A DNA stretch of 64,000 nucleotides, taken from Nosema muscidifuracis (Eukaryota > Microsporidia > Nosematidae). The DNA lies in the NCBI GenBank assembly GCA_028335825.1, contig JAIOKI010000008.1:124001-188000 (forward strand), given 5' to 3'. Below the pieces are notes generated by a model, which saw only the letters and a program-made list of their open reading frames with translations, was not told the DNA's origin and did no database searches. Both the position numbers and the translations under genes were made by a program. This document shows, piece by piece, positions 10,386 to 20,760 of the stretch. Each line of letters opens with the position of its first letter. The first letter of the stretch is position 1.

Positions 10386-11105
10386 ATGATAAAGCAGATA
10401 ATTTTTTTTTATAACATATTTGCATTAAGAATACCTTGTACAATAATCAGTACTAAACCTGATCATCCTGATAATATGATACTTATAGAAATATTTGATA
10501 TTTACAATGGGTTTTATAAAGTTATGATATCAAACAAGAATATTTTAAAAGGTACAAGTGTAGAAATAAATGATGAAAGATTTAATGAATACAGAATTCA
10601 GAGATTTAGTATGAGTGAGAAGTCTACAGTAAGAGTATCTGAATATTATTATAAAAATCAGATTGTTTCTAAAAATAAGATAATGACTTTAGTAAGCTTG
10701 TTTTATAAGATAAATATACTTTTTAAAGGTACTTCTAATTATAGAGAAAAAATATTAGAAAAGTGTATGCATGGTAATATTAAAAATGAAAGTAAAAATT
10801 CTAAAATAGTATTGTATAAGAGAATACTTATTGACACTCTTACTGAATTTAAATCATACGATAGAAATTCAAGAGAAGAATATTTTTTTATTTTTAAGAA
10901 TATATTAAGTCGAATGTTTGATATAGTCTATAAAAAAAATAAATTTCCTGATATGTATAAATTTTTAGAAAACATAGAAGAGAAACAACTTTATGATCTT
11001 CCAAATGATTTATTTGAGAAACTTAAAAAAATTAATGATATACTTGATGATAGAATGTTATTGAATAAAATGTATCTAAAAAGCTTAGTAGAATTTAGAA
11101 AATAA
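10386..11105 (+). CDS. Secreted protein, tandem paralog 2 of 2
   Basis: A 239-residue paralog of the gene at 9128-9874 on the same strand, with a hydrophobic N-terminus (IIFFYNIFALRI) likely to be a signal peptide. Shared landmarks include FDIYNGF (about residues 37-43), VEINDERF, LVSLFYKINILF, REEYFFIFKNILSRMFDIVY and FEKLKKINDIL. Overall identity is low, so the duplication is old or divergence fast. Only TCC (not CCC) precedes the ATG at 10386, so the start is a little less certain. The function is unknown. The 80 bp tRNA-to-gene region follows about 290 bp downstream. Confidence 0.72.
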   Translation: MIKQIIFFYNIFALRIPCTIISTKPDHPDNMILIEIFDIYNGFYKVMISNKNILKGTSVEINDERFNEYRIQRFSMSEKSTVRVSEYYYKNQIVSKNKIMTLVSLFYKINILFKGTSNYREKILEKCMHGNIKNESKNSKIVLYKRILIDTLTEFKSYDRNSREEYFFIFKNILSRMFDIVYKKNKFPDMYKFLENIEEKQLYDLPNDLFEKLKKINDILDDRMLLNKMYLKSLVEFRK

Positions 11106-11394
11106 ATGTATATTACAAATTAATTATTATTTTTAATTTAATTATTATTATAAAATTTTTATAAAAAAATTCAATTTAATCTAATTTACAATTTATTATT
11201 TGATGATTATACAATTTTTATATAAATTCAATATAAGCTATTTTACAATTTTATGATATCGTAAAATAATTATGACTATATAAAATTAATTTAGATATTT
11301 ATAATGATTGAAATTAAGTGAGAAGATATTTAATAAATTATTTAATCATCATCTTAAAATCAAACTGTTAATATATAATTTTATCAAAAAAAAT

Positions 11395-11466
11395 GTGTCA
11401 TCCCAGGCTCGAACTGGGGACCTTCTGCGTGTTAGACAAACGTGATAACCACTACACTAATGACAC
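11395..11466 (-). tRNA. tRNA-Val (anticodon AAC)
   Basis: A 72-nt GC-rich island in AT-rich DNA. On the minus strand the acceptor stem GTGTCAT pairs perfectly with ATGACAC. The D arm contains GTGTAGTGGTTATCAC, the anticodon loop is CTAACAC (anticodon AAC), and the T arm is CCCAG-TTCGAGC-CTGGG. The A box and B box (GTTCGAGCC) needed for RNA polymerase III are both present. It closely resembles eukaryotic tRNA-Val(AAC), which shares the GTAGTGTAGTGGTTATCACGTT-type 5' half. No intron is seen. The anticodon stem has two G-U type pairs. Confidence 0.95.
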
Positions 11467-11545
11467 TTAATAGAAGTATAAGATTATATTAAAAATACAA
11501 ATATGTATTCTACTAAAATTTATAGACATTTCTAATTTTATCCCC

Positions 11546-11941
11546 ATGAATAAGAAGAAAAAAGCTGTTAAGAAAATGACATTTGAACCAAAAACTCCAT
11601 CTACTAAAGTAGAAGAAGTTAAACCAGAAGAAATTCCTGTTACTACACATACAGATACACAAATAGTCCGTGGAAGATTTTCTCCTATACAGTTATTACC
11701 AGTAAATACTGTTTATAAATATAATCCTAAAGATAATTTAATAATTAATATACCATATTCTTATAAAAATATAGAATTAGTCATTTTTGAGGATGATACT
11801 TGTGGACTAAGAGTTGATGATCAAATAGTCGAATGTGATGCTATACAAGTAGATAGTGATACTGTAGTAGAAGAATCAGATAATATTATTTACAAAGTGT
11901 GTACAGTTAATTATTATTTAGTACCTAGAGAGATATTTTAA
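11546..11941 (+). CDS. Small protein resembling RNA polymerase III subunit RPC4 (C-terminal domain)
   Basis: A 131-residue protein with a basic N-terminus (MNKKKKAVKKM), a proline- and acid-rich linker (residues 15-40), then GRFSPIQLLPVN and a beta-rich C-terminal domain. The order resembles the Rpc4/Rpc53 C-terminal region: a QLP-type motif, strands with a Leu-x-Ile-x-(D/S)-(D/G)-x-(T/V) pattern (IELVIFEDDTCGLRV), then an acidic loop and a closing strand ending YLVPREIF, like the family's RFVVTPD-type end. Full Rpc4 proteins are about 400 residues, so this would be a minimal form. CCCC abuts the ATG. It lies 79 bp from the tRNA, divergently arranged. The identity is a guess; the gene itself is well supported. 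Confidence 0.45.
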   Translation: MNKKKKAVKKMTFEPKTPSTKVEEVKPEEIPVTTHTDTQIVRGRFSPIQLLPVNTVYKYNPKDNLIINIPYSYKNIELVIFEDDTCGLRVDDQIVECDAIQVDSDTVVEESDNIIYKVCTVNYYLVPREIF

Positions 11942-13312
11942 AAATATTTATTAATAAAGAGAATAATTTTATTAATATATTAACAATTAAGTATTTTTAT
12001 TATGACAAGAATGATTAAATATTTTTATAAAATTTATATAAATTACTGGAATATTTAATTATATGTTGATGTAAAAATTAGAAATTATACATGAAATTTA
12101 TTGTTCTAACCTATACCTATTGCTTTGATAATGTTTGAATTATTAAAGATATTTATTGTAATATTATTAAGCTGTAAAATTTAATATTATCTATTTTGAA
12201 ATATTTAGTGTAATTATATTGATTATGATACAATCTCATTAAAGACTTAGTATTTAATTTAATATACTAGTAAATTTCTTATAACTCGAAATTGTTCATT
12301 TAAAGATTCCTAATTGTTTTATAAGATATTTTTTATACAAATTTATTGATAAGTATCATAAGCTATATTATAAACATATTTAACTAAAACTATATCAAAT
12401 ATATTATTTTTTAATTTAAAGTTTCTTAAATTAAGATCAATTTATTAGAATGACAAATTAGTCTAATTAATTCTTAACATCTGATATTATTATAGAAGAA
12501 GTTTTTAAGTTTAAAGTTGAGTAAACTGAAAAATATAATTTAATATCAATAAGAGATAAGAATGAAAAAAAATACATAATATTATAATTTAAATAATAAG
12601 CTTGACTTGGTTAAAAATCTTTGACTTACATTGTATTTACATGAATATTTTTATAAAATGATATATTTCTTTTGTATGAGATATTATATTATTATGATGG
12701 TGGACAAAAAATATTTTATAATTTAGTGGAAAAATATAAAATAAATAAAATATCAATAGTTACAAAAATTAATTTATTGAATTCTTTAGTTACATATTAA
12801 GAAGAATTAAATATTATAAAACAAAGTATCTTAGAATGTATTCAGATATATTACTCAATAATAAATCATTTATTTTATGATAGATCTATCAAATAAATAA
12901 ATATTGTTCAATAATAAATACTACTCATTCAAAAGAAAAATTAAATAAATAAATATTGTTCAATAATAAATATTACTCATTCAAAAGAAATTTATTACTC
13001 AATAATAAATCATTTATTTGTGTAGATCTATCATAAAATAAATATAACTCATTCAAAAGAAAAATAAAATAAATATATATCATTTATTCATGTAGATCTA
13101 TCATAAAATAAATATTACTCATTAAAAAGAAAAATTATATAAATAAATATCATTCAATAATAAATATTATATTAATAAAATATCATCCAGTATTTAACAA
13201 CTTAAATTAAAAAGTACTAAATGATAATTTGTATACTAAAATATTTTAAATATGATATTTAAACCATTTATAAGATTTTTACAAAATAATTTTTAATTTA
13301 ACCCCATATATT
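11942..13312. repeat. 1.4-kb gene-free region with an array near its 3' end
   Basis: No gene is seen. Bases 12880-13170 contain five or more irregular copies of AATAAATATTGTTCAATAATAAAT and TACTCATTCAAAAGAAAAAT, interleaved with TGTAGATCTATCATAAAATAA. The array lies upstream of the secreted-protein gene at 13313. The rest is plain AT-rich DNA. Confidence 0.55.
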
Positions 13313-14887
13313 ATGTTAATACTTGGATTTTTTATTAATCTAATACAAACTTCAAACGTATTTCTTGATGATTATACTATATCAGTATTTGTTGATATAT
13401 ATGATCTTATAGATAGAAAGAATTATTCTGAAATAAATCTACATAAAGATACCATACATAGCGTAGTAATAGACAAATCATATATAACTATAAAAATAAT
13501 AAACGAACATGGTTCAATATTACATGATATAGTATATACTAGTACTAAAAATAAAACACTTAGAGATATTTATAATAAATTGAATGAAGAAGTTACTAAA
13601 GATTCTGTATTAGTAATATCAAAACTGGGTGGAAATATAATAAGTATAGATGATGTATTAACAATCTGTGGTAATTTATATAAAAAATCTATTAAGAATT
13701 TTATTTTGTACAATTCTTTAGAAAAATTCTGTATGAAGGAAGCTGTTGGTTATTTTGAATATAATAACGTATTACATTTCAATATGATAAAAATTAAAGA
13801 TAAAGATACCTATCAATTAATAAGATGGTCCACATCTGATATAAATCTTATTAATAAAAAAGTAGTATCTTATTTATTAAAAGATCCTAGATGGTGTGTT
13901 AAAAATAGAATGTTTACTGAAAATTTTATTGAGTACATGGCTGTTTATAAGTTTATTATTAGATATTTGAGTAAGAATACAGAAAAAATATGGGACTTTG
14001 ATCAAGTTCATTTAAAAAAACATAATTCTTTGAAATTATTTCCTTATTCGTTAAGTAAGAAAAGTTTTATCGTTCAAAATAATCAGTGTTTTTATTTTAA
14101 TGATGAAAAAAGCGAAAAAATTTCGTTTAATTCAAAAAATATTCCATGTCAAGAACTTGTTAAAAATTATATAAAAACTTTTCAGAATATGGATGCACAT
14201 GAGAAGAATTTATTTGTTCTAATGTTTTATAGTATTTCTATTAGAGATGAATATCCTATTATATTATTTAACATTATAACTTCAATGGATGCTTTTAGAT
14301 TTTTTTTTATACTTAACCTACTGTACCTACTAGATGTATTAGAATTTGAAGATATAAGATTATATTTAGAAATAATTAAAACTAAACATAAAAAAGTAAA
14401 TAATATTAAAGAGATATCTAATGATTCACTAATATATAAATTAATAATGAAGATTAAGAATAATATGCCTGAAACAGATTCTCCTTTAAAAATGTTATTT
14501 TATATTTTTATATATGAAAAAATAGAATACCTACCTAAACAAAATGCTAAAGAATCAAAGTTCCTTAAATTTTTAAAAACTTTGTTCATAAATATTCCTG
14601 AAGAAGCAAATATTATTGATAAATTTTTAAAAAAACCTGAATCTTATATTTGTAATATGAATTCTAAAGATTCTTATAGTAGATTTATTTATTACAATAC
14701 TATTACTGATTTTAGTGTCTTATTAGATATTATAGATAAGTTTATTAATAATCAGTTATTTATTATGAATAATATTTTTTTAAATAATGATTATTTTGAA
14801 TATTATGGTCCTCCTCATTTATCTAGAACTACTTATAAGGATAATTATAAGATGTATGAGAGATTTAGTAATATGACGGTATATTAA
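13313..14887 (+). CDS. Large secreted protein, possible distant relative of the 31.6/35.5-kb pair
   Basis: A 524-residue protein with a signal-peptide-like start (MLILGFFINLIQTSNVFL). The N-terminal 190 residues look beta-rich. From about residue 200 to 450 it is helical, with an EYMAVYKFIIRYL helix, then SFIVQNNQCFYFNDEKSEKI, then a long run of amphipathic helices. The layout (signal peptide, beta-rich N-terminal part, a helix with the -KFI/HDFI- type, a strand pair with an xxFN(D) turn, then helices) parallels the two secreted paralogs at 31.6 and 35.5 kb, although residue identity is low. CCCC at 13302-13305 precedes the ATG. No known domain is recognised. Probably exported. Confidence 0.68.
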   Translation: MLILGFFINLIQTSNVFLDDYTISVFVDIYDLIDRKNYSEINLHKDTIHSVVIDKSYITIKIINEHGSILHDIVYTSTKNKTLRDIYNKLNEEVTKDSVLVISKLGGNIISIDDVLTICGNLYKKSIKNFILYNSLEKFCMKEAVGYFEYNNVLHFNMIKIKDKDTYQLIRWSTSDINLINKKVVSYLLKDPRWCVKNRMFTENFIEYMAVYKFIIRYLSKNTEKIWDFDQVHLKKHNSLKLFPYSLSKKSFIVQNNQCFYFNDEKSEKISFNSKNIPCQELVKNYIKTFQNMDAHEKNLFVLMFYSISIRDEYPIILFNIITSMDAFRFFFILNLLYLLDVLEFEDIRLYLEIIKTKHKKVNNIKEISNDSLIYKLIMKIKNNMPETDSPLKMLFYIFIYEKIEYLPKQNAKESKFLKFLKTLFINIPEEANIIDKFLKKPESYICNMNSKDSYSRFIYYNTITDFSVLLDIIDKFINNQLFIMNNIFLNNDYFEYYGPPHLSRTTYKDNYKMYERFSNMTVY

Positions 14888-14958
14888 AATATTTTAATTA
14901 TCGGTATTCTTTAATATATTATATCAATTATATTTTAATTAATAGTATTCTTTAATAT

Positions 14959-15069
14959 TGTTGGTATCAAGTAACTTGGTGACGTCATGACTTAATTTAT
15001 CACCATTGTTACATAAAGAGTAACCCCTAAAATAAAATATGTTTTTTAGTAATTATTCTTCATACAACA
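14959..15069 (+). repeat. 5' LTR
   Basis: A 111-bp LTR, TG...CA-ended. It contains a perfect TGACGTCA palindrome at 14980-14987 and TAACCCCTAAAATAAAATAT before an ATG, which resembles the host start-proximal CCC motif. Directly outside is AATAT (14954-14958). Confidence 0.95.
15024..15027 (+). promoter_or_regulatory. Host-like CCCC initiation motif inside the LTR
   Basis: CCCC twelve bases before an ATG within the LTR, matching the motif in front of most host genes in this window. The same motif is in the 3' LTR; the third LTR copy has CTCC instead. Confidence 0.5.
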
Positions 15070-17742
15070 GTTTGGCGACAACGGCTAATATGAGAACATT
15101 TAGAAACAGCAGGGAGGACGACCCAGATGCTTTTGTAATGCATGTAAGGGGTTGGGCAGCAGCTAGCAGCCCGAGTGAGGAGGAGAAGGCAAGGTATGGG
15201 CCGAATCGATACCTTGGAACACGAACTTTGAATCGCTAATTGAGATGTTTATGGGAAGATTTAAAGGGAAGATGAATGACATCAGGTATATTAAGGAATT
15301 ATCTAGAGAGATCTACAGAGAAGGTTCGTTCCTCGCATATATGTACAGAATGAAGCGTGCAGCTTTTAAGGCCGGGCTGCCGGAAAATGTACTGATCACA
15401 TATGTGATAGGAGGGTTGCCAGACGACATAGGAGGAAATTTATTGATGAATTCCCCTGGGATGATGACTTGGGAGTACATTTATAGGGCTTGTGAGGGAC
15501 TAGATTGCAGCAATAGATCTGGAATGACTTTTCATGCAGGTAGACAAATTCAAGAGAATGATATGGAAGTCTGCAAGGTCGGAAAAGAGATAGTGTGTTA
15601 CTATTGTAGGAAGCGCGGACATTTTAAGAGGAACTGTAATAAAAGGAAAAGGGACAGGATGAACAACAAGTCAGTTAGATCGGCGCAGGTCCTCAAGGAT
15701 GAAGACAGTTGTGAAGAAAATAAAGAGTTGAAATATTTTATTGTATCAAGCGTCATGGGAAATGAAATCTGTGAATTAAATATAAATCTCATGCTAAAAG
15801 GCAAGACTATCCCAGCATTAATTGATCTTGGATCGCCTGTAAATTTAATAAAGAGCAAACATGTAAATGGAGAAATAATGAGCAGTGGTATCAGGCTAAG
15901 GACTGCGAATAAAACTATTATCAGGAATGAAGGCGTCACTACAGTAGAATTCGTATATAAAGACAAAGTTTACAGAGAACAATTTTTTGTATCTGATGAT
16001 ATATCGAAAGAGGTTATCTTAGGATTTAAATTTTGTTTAAAGGAAAAAGCAAAAATTGACCTAGGAAAGAAGGAAAAGATAGAGCTGAGGGGAGACTATT
16101 TAACAAAGAACAAACTAGGGGAGCATAAAATTGTGACTATAACAAATAAACCCGTAACGACTCCATTGTACAGACTTGGCCCAGAACTTGAGAAGGAGGC
16201 CGGTAAGATAGTTCAGAAGTATTTGCAGGAAGGAATTATTAGAGAGTCGTATAGCCCGTGGTGTAGCCCTATCGTAATGAAGAAGAAAGCTAACGGAAGT
16301 TACAGACTGTGTGTGGACTATAGAAGATTAAACGACGTCACTGTCAAAGACAAGTACCCAATGCCCAGAGTTGATGAGATATTAGATGCTTTAAGTGGAG
16401 CTGTTATTTTTTCAAAGTTAGATGCTCTATCCGGATATCATCAAATAAAAATGAGGGAAGAAGATATAGAGAAGACTGTTTTCGCATGCAAGGAAGGATT
16501 TTTTGAATTCACAGTTATGCCTTTTGGTTTAGTAAATGGTCCAGCAACATTTCAGAGGGCAATGAATAGAATACTTAGAAAATTTTTTAATAAGTGTGCT
16601 ATGGTCTACATGGACGACATAATAATTTACAGCAAGAATGAAGCAAGTCACAAAGAGGATGTTAAGGAGGTCCTGAAAGTACTAAAATCTGCTGGGCTGA
16701 AGCTAAATATTGAAAATGTGAATTCAATAAAAGAGAAATACAGATTTTGGGACACATTGTGAGTGCAGAGGAAATTTTCAAATTCTGCAAGTTAATGAAG
16801 GAGAGGAAAAAGTGTCGACAAATGAAGAAGAAGTTTTAAAAAGAGCACATCAAGACCTGGGGCATGGCTCCAAGAAAGCCATGGAATATAAATTGAAAGC
16901 GGCAGGCATTAAGGGATTAGGGAGGAAAATTAAAGACATAATACGGAAATGTATAGTGTGCCAGAGATCAGGATTTGGCCAGGTTAAGAGGAAAACTATT
17001 TCGGTGAGGGTAGATCGGAAAAATGATTTGTGGGAATTTGATCTGGTGGGGCCATTACCCAGAAGTTTTCAAGGGCACTCATATCTATTAACAATGATAG
17101 ATCACGCCACCAAGAGAGCAGAAGTTAGACCTCTCAGATCAAAAGAAGCTGAAGAAGTGATTAGAAACGTGAGGGAGATTGTGGAAGAGTTGGGAACCCC
17201 AAAAATAATACTAACAGACAATGGAAAGGAATTCTCTAATGGATTGGCAAAAAGTTTATATCGAGAGAAAGGATTTGTATGGGGATACGGAGCACCGTAT
17301 AGTCCTACTAAGACTGGTCTCATTGAAAGATTTAATCGAACCTTCATAGATCGGTTAAAGAAGATATCGAACTATGGAAGACTAGATTGGAGCAATTGTG
17401 TAGACTTCACAGTGGAATGCTACATGGATTCCTACCATAGGGCTATAGGGTGCACGCCAAAAGAGGCGTGGAATAATGCGGTAAATAAAGGGAATTCAAG
17501 TTACAGAGATAAATAAAGGAAATCATATGGCAACCACAAATATAAAAGCGATGAATTAAAAGTAGGAGATAAAGTCTTATACCATAATCCAATAGGTAGA
17601 GAAAATAAGCTATCGGCAGACTAGAATCATTCGGGGACAATTATTAAGAAGACTTTTGGATCAGTAGAAATTGAATTAGCTGACGGTAGGACAATAAGGT
17701 CGGCTCTTAGAAACGTAAAGAAGTTTTTTTAAGGGGGAAGAG

Positions 17743-17853
17743 TGTTGGGATCAAGTAACTTGGTGACGTCATGACTTAATTTATCACCATTGTTACATAA
17801 AGAGTAACCCCTAAAATAAAATATGTTTTTTAGTAATTATTCTTCATACAACA
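17743..17853 (+). repeat. 3' LTR
   Basis: 111 bp, identical to the 5' LTR except at one position (TGTTGGG against TGTTGGT). The TGACGTCA palindrome is at 17764-17771. The flank after it is AAGAT, which does not exactly match the 5' flank AATAT. The LTR ends only 17 bp from the stop codon of the AIG1-like gene. Confidence 0.95.
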
Positions 17854-17870
17854 AAGATGATTGATATAAG

Positions 17871-18524
17871 TCAAGGCTTCTTTGTAAGAATACAAATCAT
17901 AGTTTCATACAATCCTATTGCTATTAAAGTACTTACTCCAAATAATATGACTCTATAGAATGTATTTATCTTACCCATAATAGGATATACCCATATACCA
18001 TTTAATATACTAAAATATAAACATAAAAAATAATATAAAATTGTAAAACATCCATAAAATATTAAATGTGCTCTTTTTTTAGAAATTTTGAGTCCTCTAA
18101 TTTCTATAATAAGACTTAAAAAAGGAAAAAGATGTACACATAAATCTGTAAATAAACTGATCCTAACTCCTTGATCATATAAATTTTTATCTCTTAATAA
18201 AGTAGGATCAATAGAAAAAAGGACCCAAAATAAAATAGTAACTAAACCATTTAGAGGTAACATTACAGTTACACTATCTAAATAAATATTCTTGATAAAA
18301 TTCATTTCTCTATATCTAACCATATATCCCATAATAAGACATATTACTGTTAGATAAAGACATATATTAGTCAAATAAATATATTTAGAACCATATAAAG
18401 TGTTTTGTAATTCTACTACTTCTTTAGGTAAGCAATAATTTGTAGTACCATACATACAAGATATAACTGGAAAAAATCTTATAATCTGAATATAATTTGA
18501 TTCAATAAAATTTCTTATTATCAT
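17871..18524 (-). CDS. AIG1/FAR-17a-like multi-pass membrane hydrolase
   Basis: A 217-residue membrane protein with about five to six hydrophobic helices. It matches the AIG1/ADTRP (FAR-17a) family along its length. KYIYLTNICL carries the family's threonine (T52), FWVLFSID matches FWIIYAYD, H131 lies in the CVHLFPFLSLIIEI segment matching the family's H-x-x-LPFILIEM, and NGIWVYPI matches TGMWVYPF, followed by RVILFG. In animals these proteins are threonine hydrolases of branched fatty-acid esters in membranes, with Thr and His essential; both are present. CCC lies nine bases upstream of the ATG. The stop is 17 bp from the neighbouring LTR, and the gene lies inside the LTR bracket 14959-21831. 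Confidence 0.82.
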   Translation of the reverse strand: MIIRNFIESNYIQIIRFFPVISCMYGTTNYCLPKEVVELQNTLYGSKYIYLTNICLYLTVICLIMGYMVRYREMNFIKNIYLDSVTVMLPLNGLVTILFWVLFSIDPTLLRDKNLYDQGVRISLFTDLCVHLFPFLSLIIEIRGLKISKKRAHLIFYGCFTILYYFLCLYFSILNGIWVYPIMGKINTFYRVILFGVSTLIAIGLYETMICILTKKP

Positions 18525-19653
18525 TGAAAATTAGGGAATTATCTTTTTAAATATATTTGATTTTTATTTGTTTGTTTTAGCAAACAAATTATTGGTAAAT
18601 TAATTGAAATGAAAAGTTATTTGACATCAAAACATTCTCATAATGATTTTTTAAAAAAAGAAAATAACATCGACTAATTTGTAAAATTATAATTTTTTTA
18701 TAAATTTTTTATGAAGCAAAATTTTTATCCTCACATATTTTATTAAAAATAAAACTTATGTGTAATTTTTTTATATTTATAATGTTATATCATAATAAAG
18801 ATTACACTTAAAATTTTAAGAATAATTTTAGAAAGCTGTTGTAGAATAAAAAAACAAATTAATTTTAATTAAGTTTTAATGTCCTCAAATTAAATTTATA
18901 GAGTCATTATTTTAAACAAATTAGATTTTGTTAAGTTATAATGGCTTCAAATTAAATTTATGGAGTCATTATTGTAAACAAATTAGATTTAATTAATTCT
19001 TGCTGGTTTTAAATGCTTAATAATTTATAATTATAGTAGAATAAGACTCTTGACTTTTAATTGAAGCAATAAAATAAATGACAATATAAGAGGTTTATAA
19101 ATCAAATTATTATCCTTTATAAATAATAAGGATGATTTTATTAATTCTCATTTTTAAGAAATATTGATGTCATCAAGAATATTTATCTGTAAATATTTTA
19201 TTATAAAACTCATATTTATAAAATAAAAGTGAAAGATAATTTAATTGTAAAGAATGAGTTGTTTCATAACAAAGATGAAAAATATCTTCTAGAAAATACT
19301 TAATTTATTGATTATTTAAAATATTTATCGTATATAAAGTTTTGATACTTGATATATTTGGTTAAATTAAAACATCATTATTTATAAATCAATCAACATC
19401 TTACAAAGCTTTTTTCTTTTTTACTAAATATACAACTCATAAAAACAAAGCTTTTTTCTTTTGATTAATCATATAACTCATTTTAAATTTAAAATTAATC
19501 AATCAGAATCCTACAAAACATTTTCCTTTTACTAAATATATAACACATAAAAACAAAGCTTTTTCCTTTTTACTAAATATACAACTCATTTTTAATTTAA
19601 AATAAATAATTTTTAATTTATTTTCTAATTTAAAAAAAAATTTAGTGAAAAAT
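18525..19653. repeat. Divergent 1.1-kb region with two short arrays
   Basis: This lies between the AIG1-like gene (minus) and STE24 (plus). A 62-bp unit occurs twice at 18881-18990 (CAAATTAAATTTAT, then GAGTCATTATT). Bases 19395-19610 carry about four units of ACAAAGCTTTTTTCTTTT followed by TTACTAAATATACAACTCAT. No gene or RNA is seen. Confidence 0.55.
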
Positions 19654-20760
19654 ATGAAGGGTATTTTAACAATTTCTTCTATTATTATAGGATTACATTA
19701 TTTATGTATATTATATGAGCTTTATAATATAAAACAAGATACACCACCAGATTTTTTAAAAGAATACAATCTCAAACCTATTATTGATAATTATAAATTA
19801 TTTTTAAACAAACAATCAAGAAATTTTTGTATGAGTTTAGTTCCTCTACTATTTTCTTTGTTAGTTTATAATTTAAATTTTAAAAAAGATTCTTCAAATA
19901 AATCAGAAAAAATTACTAAAATCAAGACAATATTATTCCCGATTATGATATTAATTTTAAATTACGCTTTTGAAAATTCTTATCAGTATGAAAATAATTA
20001 TGAATTAATTTTTATAGCTTTAGGATATAGTTTGATTTCATTTTTGTTATTTAAATTTACGAATACATTTAAATTGTTACTCGTTCTTTTTTCTTATGAA
20101 AATTTTGGCAAATTTATTGAAACATATAATCTTTACAAAAACCTAATTTGGTCAGATAGGTTTCTTAAATCTAATGATTTAATTCCTAAACCAATTGCTA
20201 AATGGATAAGTGATAACAATTATAAATCTAAATTTATTATAGCACCACTTCCTAAGTATATGGCTATGGTATGCAAATCAATGGGATTCTTATATTTGAT
20301 AGTAACCGATCAACTTCTTTCACTTGATAAAGAACAGATTTTAAGTATTTTATATCATGAATTAGGACATATTTATTATAACCATAAAAATACAAAACTT
20401 ATTTACATTTTCAGTTTGATGTTTTTTAAATATTTAATTTATTATATAATTATTAATAAATGTACTAAGGAAGATTCTGAATATAAGACCTTGAATAGAA
20501 TAATCTTATACCTGTTTTTAACTAAAATGGCAAATCCCATTCAAAGTATTTTGATTAATTATTTTTTACAATCTAACGAACTAGCAGCTGATAAATTTAG
20601 TGTACAATTTAATGGAAAAGAAAGTTTAATAAAAGGATTAATTGAGTTACATATGAGGTGCAAGTTATATTACAGTGGATCTTATATATACGGATTATTA
20701 ACATCTTCTCATCCTTCATTAATTTCAAGAATTGAAGCTATTAGAAATTACAATAATTAA
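19654..20760 (+). CDS. STE24: CAAX prenyl protease 1 (STE24-type zinc metalloprotease)
   Basis: A 368-residue multi-pass membrane protease. The zinc site is clear: HELGH at residues 235-239 in a helix (ILYHELGHIYYNH) and the third ligand glutamate at about residue 309 in SNELAADKF, which is the family's E-x-x-A-D signature. About six hydrophobic helices flank it. Ste24 sits in the ER or inner nuclear membrane and cleaves the last three residues from farnesylated CAAX proteins. The usual length is 430-475, so this is a shortened form, mainly in the N-terminal helices. I start at the ATG at 19654; a GTG lies 9 bases upstream. There is no CCC motif. It lies between the retroelement and the third LTR. 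Confidence 0.85.
   Translation: MKGILTISSIIIGLHYLCILYELYNIKQDTPPDFLKEYNLKPIIDNYKLFLNKQSRNFCMSLVPLLFSLLVYNLNFKKDSSNKSEKITKIKTILFPIMILILNYAFENSYQYENNYELIFIALGYSLISFLLFKFTNTFKLLLVLFSYENFGKFIETYNLYKNLIWSDRFLKSNDLIPKPIAKWISDNNYKSKFIIAPLPKYMAMVCKSMGFLYLIVTDQLLSLDKEQILSILYHELGHIYYNHKNTKLIYIFSLMFFKYLIYYIIINKCTKEDSEYKTLNRIILYLFLTKMANPIQSILINYFLQSNELAADKFSVQFNGKESLIKGLIELHMRCKLYYSGSYIYGLLTSSHPSLISRIEAIRNYNN

Larger units (their letters stand above)
14959..17853 (+). mobile_element. Ty3/gypsy-type LTR element, broken
   Basis: A fossil LTR retroelement 2.9 kb long with 111-bp direct LTRs starting TGTTGG and ending CAACA. The internal part is visibly richer in G and C than its surroundings (about 40% against under 20% by eye). 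In order, its parts are a gag-like region with a CCHC zinc knuckle (near 15.6 kb), a protease-like segment, a reverse transcriptase with a YMDD box (near 16.6 kb), and an integrase with its zinc-binding and catalytic core (16.8-17.5 kb). That order (RT before integrase) marks Ty3/gypsy. A purine-rich tract at 17731-17742 abuts the 3' LTR. It is broken, with roughly three or four breaks. The two LTRs differ at a single position, so the insertion is recent. The first reading frame begins inside the 5' LTR. Confidence 0.9.

Noticed and set aside
14954-17858. AATAT/AAGAT as the target duplication of the retroelement
   Set aside because: Four of five bases match, which is weak in AT-rich DNA; the exact AATAT match is with the flank of the third LTR instead.
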